From the NCBI RefSeq assembly GCF_001642795.1, contig NZ_LKEH01000017.1, positions 512,238 to 555,626 on the forward strand: a stretch of 43,389 bases of DNA, given 5' to 3'. The stretch comes from Pseudomonas viridiflava (lineage in GTDB: Bacteria; Pseudomonadota; Gammaproteobacteria; Pseudomonadales; Pseudomonadaceae). The notes under the pieces were generated by a model, which had not been told where the DNA came from, did not search any database, and saw only the letters and a list, made by a program, of their open reading frames with translations. The position numbers and the translations under genes were made by a program. Below, piece by piece: positions 43,389-43,389 of this stretch; positions within the stretch are counted from its first letter, which is position 1, and each line of letters starts with the position of its first letter.

Positions 43389-43389
43389 T

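Overview
The window reads as chromosomal DNA of a fluorescent Pseudomonas, most likely the P. syringae group. It is GC-rich with dense protein genes on both strands. It carries an LscA-type levansucrase, an OprD-family porin, rmf and rlmL of pseudomonad type, and a short GC-rich dispersed repeat that I associate with P. syringae genomes. I see no tRNA, rRNA, CRISPR array, transposase or phage gene. The two ends of the window lie in inverted copies of one ~89-bp repeat (7-95 and 43300-43388), so the window may be a whole contig that broke at repeats.

Layout: (1) 0.1-4.9 kb: a rhamnosyltransferase-like GT2 enzyme, molybdenum cofactor genes moaB-moeA with mobA divergent, a YgdI/YgdR-type lipoprotein, and an RluA-family pseudouridine synthase. 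(2) 5.0-13.0 kb: a quinate/shikimate catabolic block with an AroE-like quinate/shikimate dehydrogenase, a TetR regulator, the two-domain 3-dehydroshikimate dehydratase quiC, an MFS importer, an EamA transporter and an OprD-type porin. (3) 13.1-18.9 kb: the protocatechuate branch pcaQ, pcaH-pcaG, pcaK, pcaB-pcaC and a small glutaredoxin-like gene. QuiC makes protocatechuate and PcaHG, PcaB and PcaC take it onward, so blocks 2 and 3 form one funnel. pcaD is not between pcaB and pcaC and is not elsewhere in the window. (4) 19.0-25.0 kb: a PAP2-like membrane protein, an acyltransferase-3, a DUF883/YqjE membrane operon, an EAL protein and dgt. (5) 25.2-30.3 kb: a BvgAS/EvgAS-like phosphorelay (stand-alone receiver, LuxR-type regulator, 1212-residue hybrid sensor kinase). 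(6) 30.3-39.3 kb: yggL, dacB, a CHASE-PAS-PAS-GGDEF cyclase, rlmL, rmf and pyrD. (7) 39.4-42.8 kb: nasS-nasT with a structured leader, then a levansucrase gene.

Regulatory sequence is unusually readable here. A perfect ATAACC-N4-GGTTAT palindrome lies before pcaHG and fits a PcaQ site. Matching boxes lie before quiC and before oprD and resemble the PcaR operator. Repeated TATTGTAGGAA elements, one of them inside TAGGAA-CT-TTCCTA, precede the BvgA-like gene. The nasS leader holds a hairpin with an ANTAR-type hexaloop, followed by a long intrinsic terminator. The last two are the best candidates for circuitry that may not have been described.
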